DNA of 64,000 bases, taken from positions 79,348,657-79,412,656 of the forward strand of contig NC_134950.1 of assembly GCF_965638725.1 (NCBI RefSeq), given 5' to 3'. Shown one piece after another: positions 1 through 14,300 of this stretch (positions are counted from its first letter, which is position 1; every line of letters begins with the position of its first letter). The notes under the pieces are model-generated. The model ran no database searches, had not been told where the DNA came from, and saw nothing but the letters and a program-made list of their open reading frames with translations. This DNA comes from Aptenodytes patagonicus (Eukaryota; Chordata; Aves; Sphenisciformes; Spheniscidae). The position numbers and the translations under genes are program-made.

Positions 1-445
1 TAACAAGTTTTGAAGTGTTGATGGAAGTGGAAGAATTTATTATTTACAAAATGTTCATTCTAAATCCCAGGAAGTGGGTAGGGGTAAGATTCATCTTGTC
101 TAACTGTTAATATCTACTGCATAATTATCTACCTCTGAGCCAGTCATCTAAACTCCATTACTCAATGGGAAGAAATAAGTACAACTAAAACCCGAGTAAT
201 CCACCTTACTCCAAAGTAGATGTCTAAAACTGGTCTGACAAATCAGACCTTAAACTTCGTATTTCTTTCCCACCTAAATATGACTTGCTCAGATCCACAG
301 CTAGACAAGACTGAATCCCACTGTAGAATTCTTTCCATTGACTCCACTACATTTAAGTCCCCCTTTCTAAGATATCTTTAATATTTCCTAAATACTTCTA
401 CAAGCAGAGGCAAACAAAATAGAACACAGGTGAAATAAAACATAC

Positions 446-3400
446 AGTTTTCCTTGTATTTTGGGGGCTCCTGGAAGCGGATTGCAGCCAGAATCAAGAA
501 AAGCACACATGGCCATAGTATTTCAGTGAGAGACAAGACCTGAAAAGGGAAATCAAAACATCGTCAGTACTATAGAAAACATGATTTGGGAACAAATAAT
601 TAAAATTCATATATCTTTCAATAAAAAAAAAAACATTAAATATCCCCTCTACAACTACTTAAGGGAAAATAAGATCATTAAAAGCAAATTAGTAATTAAG
701 ACTTCTATTTAAAATCCTTATAACTTTGCCGAATGCACTGCTTTCAGAGTACAAAAGTTTTCACTTCTTCTGTTTATAGTGTTTGTAGATATTTCCCTCT
801 GGTCAACACAGTGACTCTGACATGACGACTGTGACGTCCACCTTTCCCATACCTGATCCTCCTAAGAAGCCAGCAGCATTCTGCACCTTGCTGCAACTCC
901 TCATGTTCCCCTGAAGCCTGCTGTCCTGAACTCTGCCCGGTGGCATACCTCCTTGTCCTTCCCTGGCTCCCTGACTGCTGCCATTACACCCTTTCTTTCA
1001 CCTGCAGTCGCCTCTCTCCAAAAGCTGCCTTCGTCACCTCCAGCAGCAGGGCGTTGTGAGACCAAGCTAATGGGCCTGAGGCTGCCCACCACCACGCTTC
1101 TCATTTCCCTGCCTTCCCATTTCCAGGGCCACAATGAAAAGGCACCCAAGGTGATGCACTGCGGGACTCGCAGATTTTGAGCACGTCTCCTCTGAGCAAA
1201 TTGCATGTACACAGCATGTGCTTGAGGCTCCGCAGAGAGGATGCAAACCCCGAAACAGATTGAACGGAGAAAAAAAAACCAAAACAACATTGTCTCAATT
1301 TTCAGCTGCAAAAATGAAGAAACTGCCATTCAGCCAGCCTTCAAAAGACTTCTGGATTCACTGATAAAAGTGCTAGGAAAGTGTGAATACCAAACTCAGT
1401 AACAGAAATGTAGTAGACATTACAAAGAAACACACTAAAGATCTCCCATTAGAGGCTATTAACTTCTCTAAAGTATATTGAGGATTTTTATTTCTAAACT
1501 GTTAGAGTTGAATTAAATCCCACTGAGGAAGTGATTCCTAAACTCGGGTATGTTAGAAAAATACCTGAGAAAAGTAACGTAATGCTTAAGAACAAAATCC
1601 AATGGCAGAGCCTTCCCTGTGGAAAAGGCCTGCTCTGCTGAACACAAGGCAAGGAACTAAAGGCTTCCTGAAATTTAGGGAAATTGCCATTTATCTAAAC
1701 TGAACATACTCCAAACCCAATGGGACCCAACCAAAAAAAAAAGCAAGGCCTGGTGCTTCCATGCATGGTAACATGTCCCAGCAGGGCAGGGGCCTCGCCA
1801 GCTGGGGACCCATCCCACAGGGCCCCATGAGGTGAGCAGGGCAGGCCCAGCCATCACAGCCAGCTTCAACCAGGAGTCCTGATCCTCATGCAAAGTCACG
1901 GTGATGAGGCAGTGTAAGGGACGAGGCCCACGTGTCTGTGCTGTAAGCACAGACAATGCCCCAGGAAAAGCTCCGGAAGCCAGCCACGGGGAGGGGCCCG
2001 GTGTCACTCTCCTTGACTGACTAATGTCTCAACCACTCCTGGAGCTGGGGTGAGAGAAGACTCTAGAAACCTTGGGCTGGAGCCAATAAATAGGGGCGCA
2101 CGTGAGCCCCCGGGGGACACTCTCCACACCGACACCCCCCGTTGGCAGGTCCGACGCTGGATTCAGGACTGGTGATTTCTTTGTCTCTCTCTACCTCTCT
2201 CCTGCTGCTCAGCTCTCTCTCTTTCTCTCTCCTCCTTCTCCTTCTTGCTCTCCGTTTTTGATGTTGTTAAGTAATACAAGGCCTACGTCAACTCACCACA
2301 AAGCCGCTTAGCTTGTCTTATATATTAAGACATAGAGGGTTGATGCTTATAGAAGTGTTTGTGCCATTAAAGTTGGAGTTTGTTTTTGGACCTTGAGTGT
2401 TATTTCACCTTAATCCACACCGAGGGGATTTGCGGATCTTAGTCACTCTCCCCTTCCCGCAGGTGGGGCGTGACAGGCAGGACCACAGTCAAGCCAGAAA
2501 GACGGTGGCCAAGCACAAGAGCTGAGCTGGCGAGCGGTGCTCCTCTGACTTCACCCAGGCAGGAACTGAGGGCCCAGAAGCCCCATTACAGCTGAGCCCT
2601 GGGCCCAGGTGGAGCCCCAGGTGAGGCTGGTCAGGGCCATTAAGGCTCAGCAGTGCCCTGGCAGCAGCCTCCCCTCCTTGGCATGTTCACCAGCATACCT
2701 CCCATCTGGTATCGGAGGGGCCTTGCTGTGGAGTTGTGCCATTGCTGTAGGGTATCAGTGGGCTATTTTTTTTGGGGGGGGGGTGGAGCCAGGTACAGCA
2801 GATGAGGAAAGGGACACTGCAGAAGAGACTTGGAGGAGGTGTCACCAGGCTGCCCATGAGGGGCTGGAAAGGGTCAAGAATGCCCCTGGAGACACACACC
2901 ACCACCACTGCCCCCCCCAGGCCAGTGCTGGGGGAAGGTCCCACAAGAAGCCCAGGCAGGGGGTCAGGGCTGTGGGAGACCAGAGATCAGGAGGGGTTAT
3001 AGGGGGAAGGCCCTGGACAGCCACAGGCTAGGCTCCCTGGTGCACACCTCAGGACTCAAAGCAACCTAAGCTAGCAGTCAGGGCACAGCACCAGCCAGCT
3101 ACTCCCTAAAGGGCAGGGAGCCAAAGGGGATGCCAGGCCAGCAGGGTCCTTGTCAGACAGGGCCTGTCCTGCAGTACCCCAGCAAGGCAAGCAGGCTGGG
3201 CAGTGGCAGCCAGGTTCAACTGAGAGTCTGGATCTCCAGGTGAGCCTGCAATGATGAGACAGGCCTACGATCAAGCCAGGAAGCTAACCTGCAGGCCGTG
3301 CTCACATCCAGTGAGAGCAGCCAGGGTCCGCGGAGAAGCCACTTGGAATTCTGCATCATGGGCACCATCTCTGAGGAACTTGTGGACTAACCAAAGCCAT

Positions 3401-6400
3401 CTGATTTCAAGCCTGTTGTTCTGTTCTCTATCTGTCCTGCTGCGCTGGACTGTTATTAAGGACTTCGTTTACCTCTTGCAAGCAGATCAAACATAAATAA
3501 ATAAATTGAACGTGCGGTTGGCTCAATAGCTTTCAACTGTTAGTAAAAAAGCTAGTCTTATTGTATAGAGCTAAATCTAGGCCTTACTAAAAAAGACGTG
3601 AATTTGGAGCAGCATGTCACTAGGATGCTTATTGGTGAGAGTACCTCTTTGGTCAAGGAAATCTAACACGTTATTTGTAATTAGTAAGGTTTCAAGCAAA
3701 AAATGCAGGGGATTAAATGCGTTGGTAAGAGGGATTTATTTGTGCTACAAAGCAGAGAAGGGATAGACTTGAAGACTTTTAATCATTACAAGGGCCTTCC
3801 CAGAGGGACAGAACAGATTTTATGAAATGTCTCTGGAGAAGTAGACCTAGGATCAAAAATATCACACTACCTTATCACTAAAATTGAGGAAGAGCATGTT
3901 ACTACCACTATGGAAGGCTTCTGAGCTTGTACAAACAGCTTTATAGGAGTTATGGTATCTGAAAGATTCTACTTGCTTACCACAACAGAAAAGCAGACAA
4001 CATAGTGTTTCCCATTAACTGAGACAAAACAAAACCCTACTAATGGAGAAACAAATTTCCCATCAATTCAGAATAAGCCAAGCTTCTGACTTCAAAATCT
4101 AGATTAGTTCATCCAAACAAATACAGAAATACCCTCATTCTGGACCTTCTTTTTTCTTACCATTTCCCCTATTAGGCTGCATTAAGGACCAGTCATTCAT
4201 ATTTAAGACAGCTATGAAATTAATTGGACTTTCTCCATTGGCACTCCCTTTGGTACACCATAGCAGGTCACCAGAGGCCCACTCTTGCAACTTTTGTGGG
4301 GTGTGATATATCACTTGGCCTAAAACTCTGAGTGGTATTCTTCCTGTAGATTTCCATGGATGCAGCCAAGGAAGTTCATTTATTTCAGGTGGACTTTAGT
4401 TAACTGGTTTTGGCCTGTTCCTGGGCTCTTTTGTCTGCAATTATATTTTAGAAAAATTTTGAACTTTAAGAATTTGACCCACTGAGAATTGCTGCTGGAT
4501 TATCAGATGGTGCGTAGAAAGCAAAACAGGGAACGGGGAAGAAATAATCCATTTATAGGTATAACTGAGTGTCATCTGGCTAGAAATACAAGAGAATGCT
4601 CTGTGACTAGAAAAGTCACACAGGCTGTAACATAGTAGGGTATGCCAGGTACAGAAGAGTTGCAGTTGAGAACTGTCCTCTGGTTTAAGCTCTTCCAAAA
4701 TTAATTTGCTTAGTCAGTATATCCAAAAATCTGGCATGCAGAGAAGGGTTATTGTTCCAAAACTGGGACAAATGAGCCAAAGATTCTTAAAATACAAAAA
4801 TACAACAGCAGTATTTTTTAAAATGGGCAAATTCTCTATTTTTTTTTTCCACAAACCTAGGGATCAAAATGAACATTGCACAATGCACTAGCATTGGCAC
4901 TGGGGGGAGAAAGGCACCTAATGAAATGATAAGAGCTGTAAACATTGTTGCTCTCATTCTGGGCTGCGTTCTCCTTGGTTGTTGCCGTTCACCTAAGAAA
5001 CCTCATTGCACCTAAAGAATAGGGTAAATAGCAATAATTTTGGTGAATCTATAAAATTCAAGGTTTTATAAATATATAAAATTCGCGACTGGAGAATACC
5101 AGTGAGCCAAGAAAGTATAGGCCTATTAGAATAACTTCTGTTGTTTAGAAGGGTTTAGGAAAACAAATAATTACCCCATTTTCCATTTACCTCCAGAATT
5201 TCAGTATGCATTAATAGCTTATCAGAGGTAGACTTCTCAGTCTAACATGCTTATGCCTTTCTTTGTTAGAGTACCATGAGTATGGATGTTGATAATAGCA
5301 ATTGCAGGGAACCGAGGAATATTAAGAAGTAATCCCATCGTCCACATTGCCGTAGTCTGCTCCAGCTGTCTTTACTACCATCTCAACCACTGCCTGGGGA
5401 GCAACAGCAGCAACCATGCAGCTGATGCTTGGACGTGAGGGAGTCTGAAAGAGTTGTTTTTTTTTTTTCCCAACCCCCAAAACAGCCCTTAGCAGTCCTG
5501 TCCTTTGGTAAGCTAATGATTTTTTCAGGCAAATAAAGCAAACCCCACTCAGCTGGCTCCTGCAGAGCATGTGATAACAGCAGAATTTGGGGTAAGTACA
5601 AGAACTGAGAAGGCAGCTGCAAAGGAAACAACAGGTTGGGCTGAAGTGGAAATAGGTTGGAGGACTCAATGAACCATCAGCATGCTGCAAACATTAAGCA
5701 AAGCAAAATTGATCTTACTGAGCAAGTTATTCCTGGTAAAGGTGGGAAGTAATACTGCTGTATAAGGCATACTCATGTTCAAATAGGAAAGGCACCAACA
5801 GAAGAGGGTCCAAAGAAAGGGCATTCGAAAGATGGCAACCCTTGCGCAGCTGCTTCGCCCAGGCACTGAGGGGAACTGGGGTCTGAGAGTTCATGCCATT
5901 CTAGTGGATTGTGCCTGGGAAGAATGGTGAATTTGGTGATGGAGCTTTAGGACCTGGCTGATAAAAGCAGACAACTTTGTAACCGTTCACTGTTATTTTG
6001 TTTTATTTTTATTTTTTTGCACTGATGCAAAAACATACATGTGCAAAACAGAGGGCACTCAGCAGTAAGCAACTTTTAGGGATGTTTATATCTTTTAAAG
6101 TGTGGAAGAAAGGAGTGTGAACTGTAAAGGACAGAAGCAGGGCAAAGATGACAGTGTAGGGGCAGATGAAGAGCGACAGTTATACCAGCATTTTCTCTCA
6201 TGCTTGTTAATCCAAAATGAAAATGATTAATAATAGCAACTTTTTAAAAAAGGTGTAGTTTCAGGATAGGCTATGTTTCTCTTTTCTCCTAATAGCTGTA
6301 TTAACAACTACACACTCCAAGCATTTCACAACATGATTATAATTCCAATTCTCCTCTAAATTATGGTATCAGAACAAGAGAATTTGGGTATCATTTCATC

Positions 6401-8351
6401 CTTTACCTAGCTGCAAATTTGGATGGTAATAAATACTATATAAACAATAGTTAAGAAATGCAGTGATAGAAAACTTAAGTAATACAGTTGCCTGGTAGTA
6501 TGTATCTCCTGAGCTTCCAGAATCTGTACTTCGGAAGCAAAAGCTTCTGAAAACAGAAATGAGAAGGTATCTTCTACAAAACTGCAATTTCAAACTCCAG
6601 CTGATGTCCAAACATACATATTATCCTGTGCTGCTTTCGAACCATGTTAATAAGAGGTGCTGATGCCTGTCTGTTTCAGTCAAAACACCTACTCTTTACA
6701 GAACACTTAAATCTTTCACAGCCTCTTCACTGTGTGATATCAACTAATGCCACATGACACTCATGACACATTGTTAGTTCAACAGACCACACTTGTCTTC
6801 TAGCCCTAACTGCTGATAAATTACCATGAGAAGACAATTTCTTCTACAGATAGATCTACACAATATAATACAGAGCTGAAGCACATCAGATCTTTCAGGA
6901 GATGCTTCTCTCCAGATTCACAGGGGTCTGACCTGTCCTTTGCACAGGTGGACGATCCACCTAGATTTCTCCTTGAGTAACTGCAGATGGAGCGCCGTCA
7001 TGGCTCAGTGTTCGCACAATGAGCACGTAAGGAGGTTTTGCAAATTCCCCAGGGCAGCTCCTGGCTCTGAACAGGCAGAATTAAGTTCGCTTTGGGTCAT
7101 TTATTGTAATTCCTGGTTTGGGGAAGTCTGCATCTCAGTGAGCTCTCTATTCAGTAAAGCCACCAATTAGGCAAACTTAAAACTTAAATGAATGAAGATT
7201 TTGTCCTTCAAAAATATATGAGGGAAAACTAGACAGAGCAAGAGAAATAGATCAGCACGGGGGAGAACAGGAGATACTGAGAAGCCACTTAATGCACACC
7301 GATTGAAGTACAAGGAACAGGGAGCACACAGAAGTATTTAGGAATGGAGAGTAATATAACCAACAGTATCCCTCCCCCAAAAATGTCTTTCGTATTAAAA
7401 AACATCACTTGAAATCATTTGGAGAAGAAATTCTCTCTCTAAATCACAATTTTATTTAAGTGAAATATTTCTGAAATGAAAAGCTGTGTGTTTATTTAAT
7501 TGAGGTAATCTTATCCGAAGCAGCCAACTTGCCTCATTGCAAATCCCCAGATCATCACAGACAAGGGAAATCAGTGAGAAGCTATTAATTGAAGTGACAT
7601 TTTTTTCCCACAAAAATGTTATCTCACTTGAGAAAATTCACTTCCTTCTATCTTAAATTTAAAAAATCCTGTCAATCACAGTAAAAGCAAACAATGACAT
7701 CTCATCTCATATTTGAGTATTATTTTAATTTTGACTGCTGTTGAAGTAGCTGCCACATTCTGCATATTGGAATTTGAAAGGTTAAGTTAGGCTTTGTAGA
7801 GTGGATAAGAAAGGAAATTTAGAAGTATATACAATTTTAATATACAATCCTTGCATTCCCCATATCTAGATTTTGATCACAATTGTGCAAGCTTTCTTAC
7901 ATTACCAATGAGTACCTGTAATGTGAAGAAAATTGATTTTCATCCTCGCCACTGCTACAAGAACTGGTAGTATATAAAGATAATTAAAAGATAAGCTGTG
8001 GCTTTTCAAAACTTTTATGAGATTTCCTATCTCATTTGCAAATTGGGGAGCACTGCTGTATTCAGCCATTTTAGAATTAATACACACTGTTGTTCTCCAC
8101 TTGTGTTTTCAACAATTAGGAGACCAAAGGCAAGACAAGAACCACTTGCAGCCAGCCTGTGCAACCTGCAGTGCAACCTAACAATCTGCAGTGAAAAGGG
8201 AAAATCGATAGATATACTCTTTCCAACAGATATTAAAAGAAGATTTTAAATATTCCTTTTTTTATCATTTCCAAAAACTCACCGGTTGCCTCACACGGCA
8301 GAGCCAATTCTTCCAAAATAGAGCCTTGAACTGGTGTACAGCATGCCCCAT
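446..8351 (-). CDS. ABCA13: ABCA13, 5' end: first two coding exons (partial gene)
   Basis: ABCA13 is a very large ABC-A subfamily transporter linked to lipid transport in membranes. Coding exon 1 is 8283-8351: 69 nt, ATG at 8351, 23 residues starting [20 protein letters not shown], with a GTGAGT donor. Coding exon 2 is 446-539, after a TTTTCAG acceptor and with a GTATGT donor; it reads [20 protein letters not shown] then [11 protein letters not shown]. Together they match the human ABCA13 N-terminus: the cytoplasmic lead, the first transmembrane helix and the RFQEPP motif just after it. Exon 1 ends in phase 0, which fits exon 2. The intron between them is 7.7 kb. All later exons, including both nucleotide-binding domains, lie beyond the left edge. 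UPP1 lies upstream on the same strand, as in human. Confidence 0.9.
1740..3340. repeat. GC-rich repeated sequence in ABCA13 intron 1
   Basis: This block is much richer in G+C than the surrounding intron and contains related segments. A stretch near 1850-1925 (catcacagccagcttcaacc) resembles one near 3205-3260 (gtggcagccaggttcaactg), both followed by a gag-tc-tgat/ctggat-like run and then gatgag-c-agg. This looks like a diverged duplication with the LTR-like element at 2015-2475 between the copies. The family is not identified. A G-run follows a T-run at about 2767-2784. Confidence 0.35.
2015..2475 (+). mobile_element. Possible solo LTR of an endogenous retrovirus
   Basis: The segment has promoter-like order. 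CCAATAAATA (CCAAT overlapping a TATA-like box) lies at about 2081-2091. A C-rich and then CT-rich leader follows, then ATTAAA near 2367, and it ends in GGGGCGTGACA at 2475. This resembles the U3-R-U5 layout of a gammaretrovirus-type LTR. No flanking internal sequence, primer-binding site or clear target-site duplication was found, so the 5' edge is approximate. It could also be an unrelated repeat. Confidence 0.4.
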
Positions 8352-11300
8352 ATCGTCCTTTCTTTCCTTCATCCACTTGCAGAGTGGCTTCTCGAGGACT
8401 TTCTAACTCAGAATCATCTCACCAAGCAGTCTGAACATATTATTCAGAAGCTGATTAATTCCAGCACTAGAGAATGGCGCAAGAGATTTGCCTGCTTGCT
8501 GAGGAAAGATGAGATTATGTTTCTGCCTCTTGTTTTGCATTCGTTGAGGAATCTCATCTTTCCATTTGCTTCACAGTGCAATGAACAGTAAGGGGATGGG
8601 TCTGTATAAATGCCTTCAGGGTGCTTTACTCCACAGTATATATTCTGCACTTGTTTCTACCTTTCTGGAAGAAAAATGAATGCAAACAACAAGAAAAAAG
8701 AATATGTAACACACATTTGTCTTTTTCCAGAGTTTGGTGACTTTCTGTCACTGCAGTGTTAATGTCATTTTGCAAGCATATGCTTAGATTTTTGAAAAAA
8801 AAGAATAGCAGGAAAATAAGTACACTGTTTAACCACATAGCCCTGTAAATGTCTGTATACTTCTAGAACACCCTCATAAATACACATCTAGCACTGTGGT
8901 GGTCCCATTGCATCATCTTATGACTGTTTAATTTTATCTTATAAAGGGTGTGTGTTTGACATTTCATTCTCCTTTTTCAGTATATATTCCCTACATAAAG
9001 GTGAAATATTCTGACGAGTCAGAAAACTGTGTTAATTACTTGCCACATGCCACCCAGGATGAAACTCAGTCTTCCAGCACTTCCTTCGGCAAAGAGGAGG
9101 GAGGGCAATTCCTGGAGCTGTGCGGAGGATCTGCAGGAGGGGACCCTACGCATACCTGTGGCAGCAGGGCCACCTGGAGACACAGCAGGTGTCTGGCGGT
9201 GCAGAGCTGTGCGGTCTTACTGAGGGGTGAGCATGACTGCCCTACCAATCAGAAATGCCTCCTTGAGCAGAGGAGAAATCTTTCTGTATGTTTTGTTCTA
9301 CCCAAATGAATTGCCTAAGATAGAATCTGATACCTAAAAGCTCTCTCTATGGTCAATGGAGACACAAAACACAGCCATTATAGAAGGTGATTCAAATCAC
9401 CTATAACCTGAATCATGAATCACACATTAGGACAGTGCGGTGCCTGAACAAATACTCTTTATTTCTCATTATTGCTGAGTCAATTGCATCATTACACTTC
9501 CTGCAAAATGTATTACTATTGAATGAAAGAGGCATCTTAACATTCACAGCTATTTTTCCACATTAAGAGTAAAATCCCCAGAAATGTAAAAACTTTTTGG
9601 ATACAGAAGTCACCAGTAAGGAATTCGACTTCCACTATACTTGAGCTAAGGCAGCAATCTAAAAAATTAATAAGTCTGATACTTCTGCAATGAGCAACTG
9701 CGCATCTGTAGGTCCACTGAGCTCTGCCAGTTTCCATGGGATGAGGTTCAGCTGGTGTCTTATGTCCAGTGCCTGAGCTTTCCTTTCCCAAGCTTTGGAT
9801 TTGGGTCACCCAGCAGCAGGTTTTGGCCCTCCAGAGCATGTTGTGAAGCTCAGTTACTCCACTTCATGTTAAACTGACTGATTAATCTGTTAAAAACTTC
9901 GTATTTTAAATGGTGTAAATTTCTGTTTTAATTTTTACATTTTCCATGAGTTCAAGGAGTGGAGAGAAAAACAGATTACATGTCATGAATTCATAAATTT
10001 TTACATACTGGTAAAAATTGCCCCCCAGCAAAGCAGAAATCACAGATGCAGCCATGGCAGAATATGAGTACTTGAACGCCTTTATTCCTCAAATACGGTG
10101 GGATTTCCTTTTATTTTCTCTGCTCCGAGACTGAAAAAATTACTGAAGTAATCATTTAGCTTTAAATAGAAAGTCCTCAGGACATACTAAAAAGCTAAGC
10201 AGTTCAGTGTTTACCCGAATGATGTTAAGCAAGTTTGCACCTCTAAGGCAGGATTAATTAAGTTATGTATGAAGGTGGGTCTGTTGAGCCCATCTTCTGT
10301 TCTTCCATTAACCCCTATTTCCCACTCCACTCCTCCGTCGTCGTGGTACTGGCAAAGCACGCACCTCCAGCGGTCAGCACGTTACCATCTTTCTGCTTCC
10401 TCCAGTGCTGAAGAGCAGCCCCCGTGCTGTGCAGCAGAGCCACATGTCCCCCGCATCTCACCTCTCCCATCATCCTCCCGCTCTGGGGCTCTCCCCTGGC
10501 ATGCCCTATGGTGGCAAAGTGAAGCTGGACAAACAACCGACAAGGAAGAACATGACCTCACCAAGGAGCTCCACTTCACAGCTGGCTGGCATTTGCCAGG
10601 GATGTTTCTGCTTTTAGTCAAGGAATGCTAAAATCCCTGCTGCTTCAGAGTACGTACAGTAATTTTGCTCAGTAGGACCAAAGGCAAAATTCTGAGATAG
10701 CTGAGATGAAAATTCTGTGCACAGTTAAAGTATGCATTTTTAAACAAATATTTGTCAATTATTGGATATTGTGAATATATGTATGGGTTCACACAGCCAT
10801 TTTGGAAAGCTGGGGAGCAGAATCTATAGTGTGTGTGATTTGTAGGAAATGGTAAACTAATCAGTCAGCATAATGAATTACAAGCAGTTATTTATCAAAG
10901 CAACTGATACGGAAGACAGTTCCTGACTGTAAGTATGTAAGCTAAAACAGCTCACATGAACCATTTGCCAAATTATTTTGAACAAGTAATTCTGCAAAAT
11001 CTCTGCTCATCCGACTGTGTGATGTGATTAATTTATTATGCTCTATATAATTACATACTGACAAATGTTGCATTCTCTTTTTTAATGCTAAACAGCTTTT
11101 AATGGATACAGGAAACAACTATTTTATATGCAATTAGTATTCAGTATTAATGAACTACTGACTCCTCATTTTACTATGTAAGACACCCAATAGACAAACA
11201 CCTTTCACCAGCGAGTTCTGTTAACTTTATTTATCCCCATACATCATTGTCCTTTCCTAAAGAAAGTCATTCTTACCTAGTATGGTGTTCTCCAGTAGCA

Positions 11301-14300
11301 GACTTGTTTTTTCTAGAACAAAATTTGTGAAAGTAAGATACCTCATAAACATTCAACCAAGAACAATCCCTGCAGTGGAATTCTGGGAAATTATTCTAAA
11401 AGTAATTTTAGAAGAAACAGGATGTATAAGCTTGATTGTATTATTTGCAATGTTATAGAAATATGAGAAATACAAAATCAAACCACCACCACCCGCCCCC
11501 CGCAACAAACCCTTGGCACAAAAGAGACAATAATATTAAAAATTAAGCACACAGGCAGGAAAAGCAAATCAGTTCTGAATATTTTTGGAAAGACGCGTCA
11601 GCTATGTTGCGGCCATCCTGTAAGCTCTTTTGAGTGATTGAGGTTTCATCGGTACAGTGAGAAGCAGTATCCTGTGCGAGCACCAGCCTTAAATAGCAAC
11701 TTTGTTTAGGAGTTGCACGTACAAAGAGCTTAAAAAGGTTCAAACACAGCACAGTGGCTGGTAGGCTAAATGAAGTATTTGCTTTCAGGGCTCCTTAACA
11801 GAGTGGCTGTAGTCAACAGCAACATCTTGAATATTGCAGGGCAAATTAGAAGGTCGTATCTTTCATCACGTGCTCCACTCATTCCTTCTGGAATGGAAAA
11901 AAAAAATATGCTCAGACTTGGGTCTCCAAGTGAGGACCTGCCCTTTTCTGCTTCTGCTTAGCTTTAGCAGGCTTTGTCTCGGTTTTAACTTAAAAGTTTA
12001 CTCTTATAATATGCAAGATATCCAAAACCACTGGGCAGAAAAGGCAGAGAACCTTCTGCCAGCATCCATCTCTGGTTTTACAACTTGACTGCTTTATAAT
12101 ATGATACCATCAACACCCTGCGTCTAGCCTACAGTTTTAATATAAGCTAATTAGAGTAGGTTGGCAAGCACATTCAAAGAAACAGAGTTTTATATGTTAA
12201 ATAGGTTAAAGCCCAGGAGCCAAAAATACTATTTGGTAGACAGGAATGCAGTCAGATCATGTGAGAATACGGCTGGGAGTCTGGTCAACTAGCATATTTT
12301 CCTATCACCACCCACAACTTCTTTCACAAGGTTTATTGTGTGATCACAAGGCTTTCCTTTTAACATTATTAGGACTACTACTTGTAACTATTTGCATGGC
12401 ACAGACCTGTTTTGCAGACAAAGCGCCTGCAGGATGACATCAATTAGTAGCATCTTTCCTGGGAGACACTTCCTGTGTGCAAAGTTAGGATATGATGAAA
12501 AATGCTAGTTGTGGGCAAGGTCAGATAATAGGGCTGATTAAAATGGAGCTACACATTAAACAAACAAAACAGACCCAATCTCACAAGGAGGCCAGTGGTT
12601 TGAGCTTCTGGGAAGCTCTAGGAATTTTATTCTTGTAATATGACAGATAGTAAACTGAAAACTTTCTCTCAGTTACAAGCCCAGCACCAACAAGAAGCAT
12701 CTGGAATCAGGCTTCTGTGTCCTGTAAAACCGGCTCTGTCTGTCTTTTTCTGCCGCTGCATTTTGTCTGTAGCCTGAGCAAAAGCATTGCCCCTGTCAGC
12801 ATTACTCTTTCTTCTATTATTTTACCATAGAGTTTCAGATTTAATGTTGCTCTGTTCGGTGACATCCTTTCTCTTCAGGCAGAAGACTTTTTATCTGTAA
12901 TTTAATTCATACTCTGGAGTATAATAGTAAATGGTAATTATTTTAGAAAGAGAAAGCATGTATTTAAGTCACTCCAACTTAAAGACTGAGAAATTTTCAG
13001 GGAACCTCAACATCTTGTAGCAAACCGTAATAGTGTCATCAAATCACACTACTGTGCTTTTTCATATTCAGTTGCTGCACACAGATCCAGTGCCCAAAGC
13101 TGTTTGCTGCTTGCACTAGCGAGTGCTGCATTCAGAACAATTGACTGCTGATGGGCAAATCTAAAACATTCACGCTTTAGTTTCTTTCGCCTATCTTGTC
13201 AATGGAAATGCAACGCATCTCCAATTCAACTGTATAACAGTTTATTTAGGAATATATTGAGATCCAGACTTGAGAAGAAAATCCATTTCTGTTACATAAT
13301 GCACTGAAAATCCTTTGCAAGGACTTAGGAAGAATTTTTAAAAAAGATATTGCATATTACACCTGCACATTTTCAAGAAACACTGAAATTACTGAATTAT
13401 TTTGTCTGGTTTTTAAAGGACAGATAAAAACATTTATACTCTAAGCATTTCTGGCAATAGGTCATTCCAAAATGTTCCTTTTCAGGATTTCTCATACCTT
13501 CCACTAAAGAAAACCCTTCTCTGAAGTGTATCAAGATGCCAAAAATAAAAATCCACTCCTTCAAGTCACTAATCAAGTTACTGCACATTCTCAGTCTCTT
13601 GCAAATGTGGAACAAATGCGTTCTAGCCTATCTTCATTATGGTCTCAACCATTTCTTTAACAAAAAGGTAGGAACAGGCTAGAAGAACACCATGAATCAC
13701 AGAACAAACCATTGGTAGAAACCACTGTTTTCTCCCCTCACACTTCCACCCTATTTGTATCTTCTGCCTTCCTTCTTTGCTTTTATCCCTTCTGATCTCT
13801 GGAGTAAACTGATTCTGTAGTGTATTGCTAGGTACAGGGTGGCATAGAGAACAAAAACAGGCCTTTCATTTGAAATTGAGGTTTCCGGGGTTTGCAGCAT
13901 TTGCAGATCTACCAGGAGACACTACACTATGTAGTATCAAACATAACTGTAATATCATAGAAGCTTTTAAAAATATCCCCACTCCAAATCCTGATTCATG
14001 TTCTACAGAAAGAATGTGAATGGCTAATATTAAAGAATTGATTTGCATATAAAAGCCTGTTAAATATTTTATAATACTTTATGGACATCTTTGTAAAACC
14101 TACAGGAAGGTAACTTCGCCGCCGAATGCACGCAGCTGACTCATTTCTTTATCTCTCTGTCCAGCTGCAGTCACAAGGGAAAATACAATTGTTCTTATCA
14201 GGGAAACATTCTGACAAGTTTCCTCTGAAGCTAAGAAAAGTATTTTATTGCACGCAAGATGTGTCTATAGAGCACCCTCTTGCATTAGAAATACAGCATT

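Larger units (their letters stand above)
540..8282 (-). other. ABCA13 intron 1
   Basis: AT-rich intron. The exception is the GC-rich stretch at about 1740-3340, which includes an LTR-like element. I saw no other exon; the short open frames on both strands lack supporting splice sites or recognisable motifs. Confidence 0.75.

Noticed and set aside
901..1329. 142-codon minus-strand frame in ABCA13 intron 1
   Set aside because: No known domain; the overlapping shorter frames are equally open; not next to any exon signal.
5322..5690. 122-codon minus-strand frame in the intergenic/intron region
   Set aside because: No splice sites, motifs or homologue recognised; Cys/Ser-rich low-information composition.
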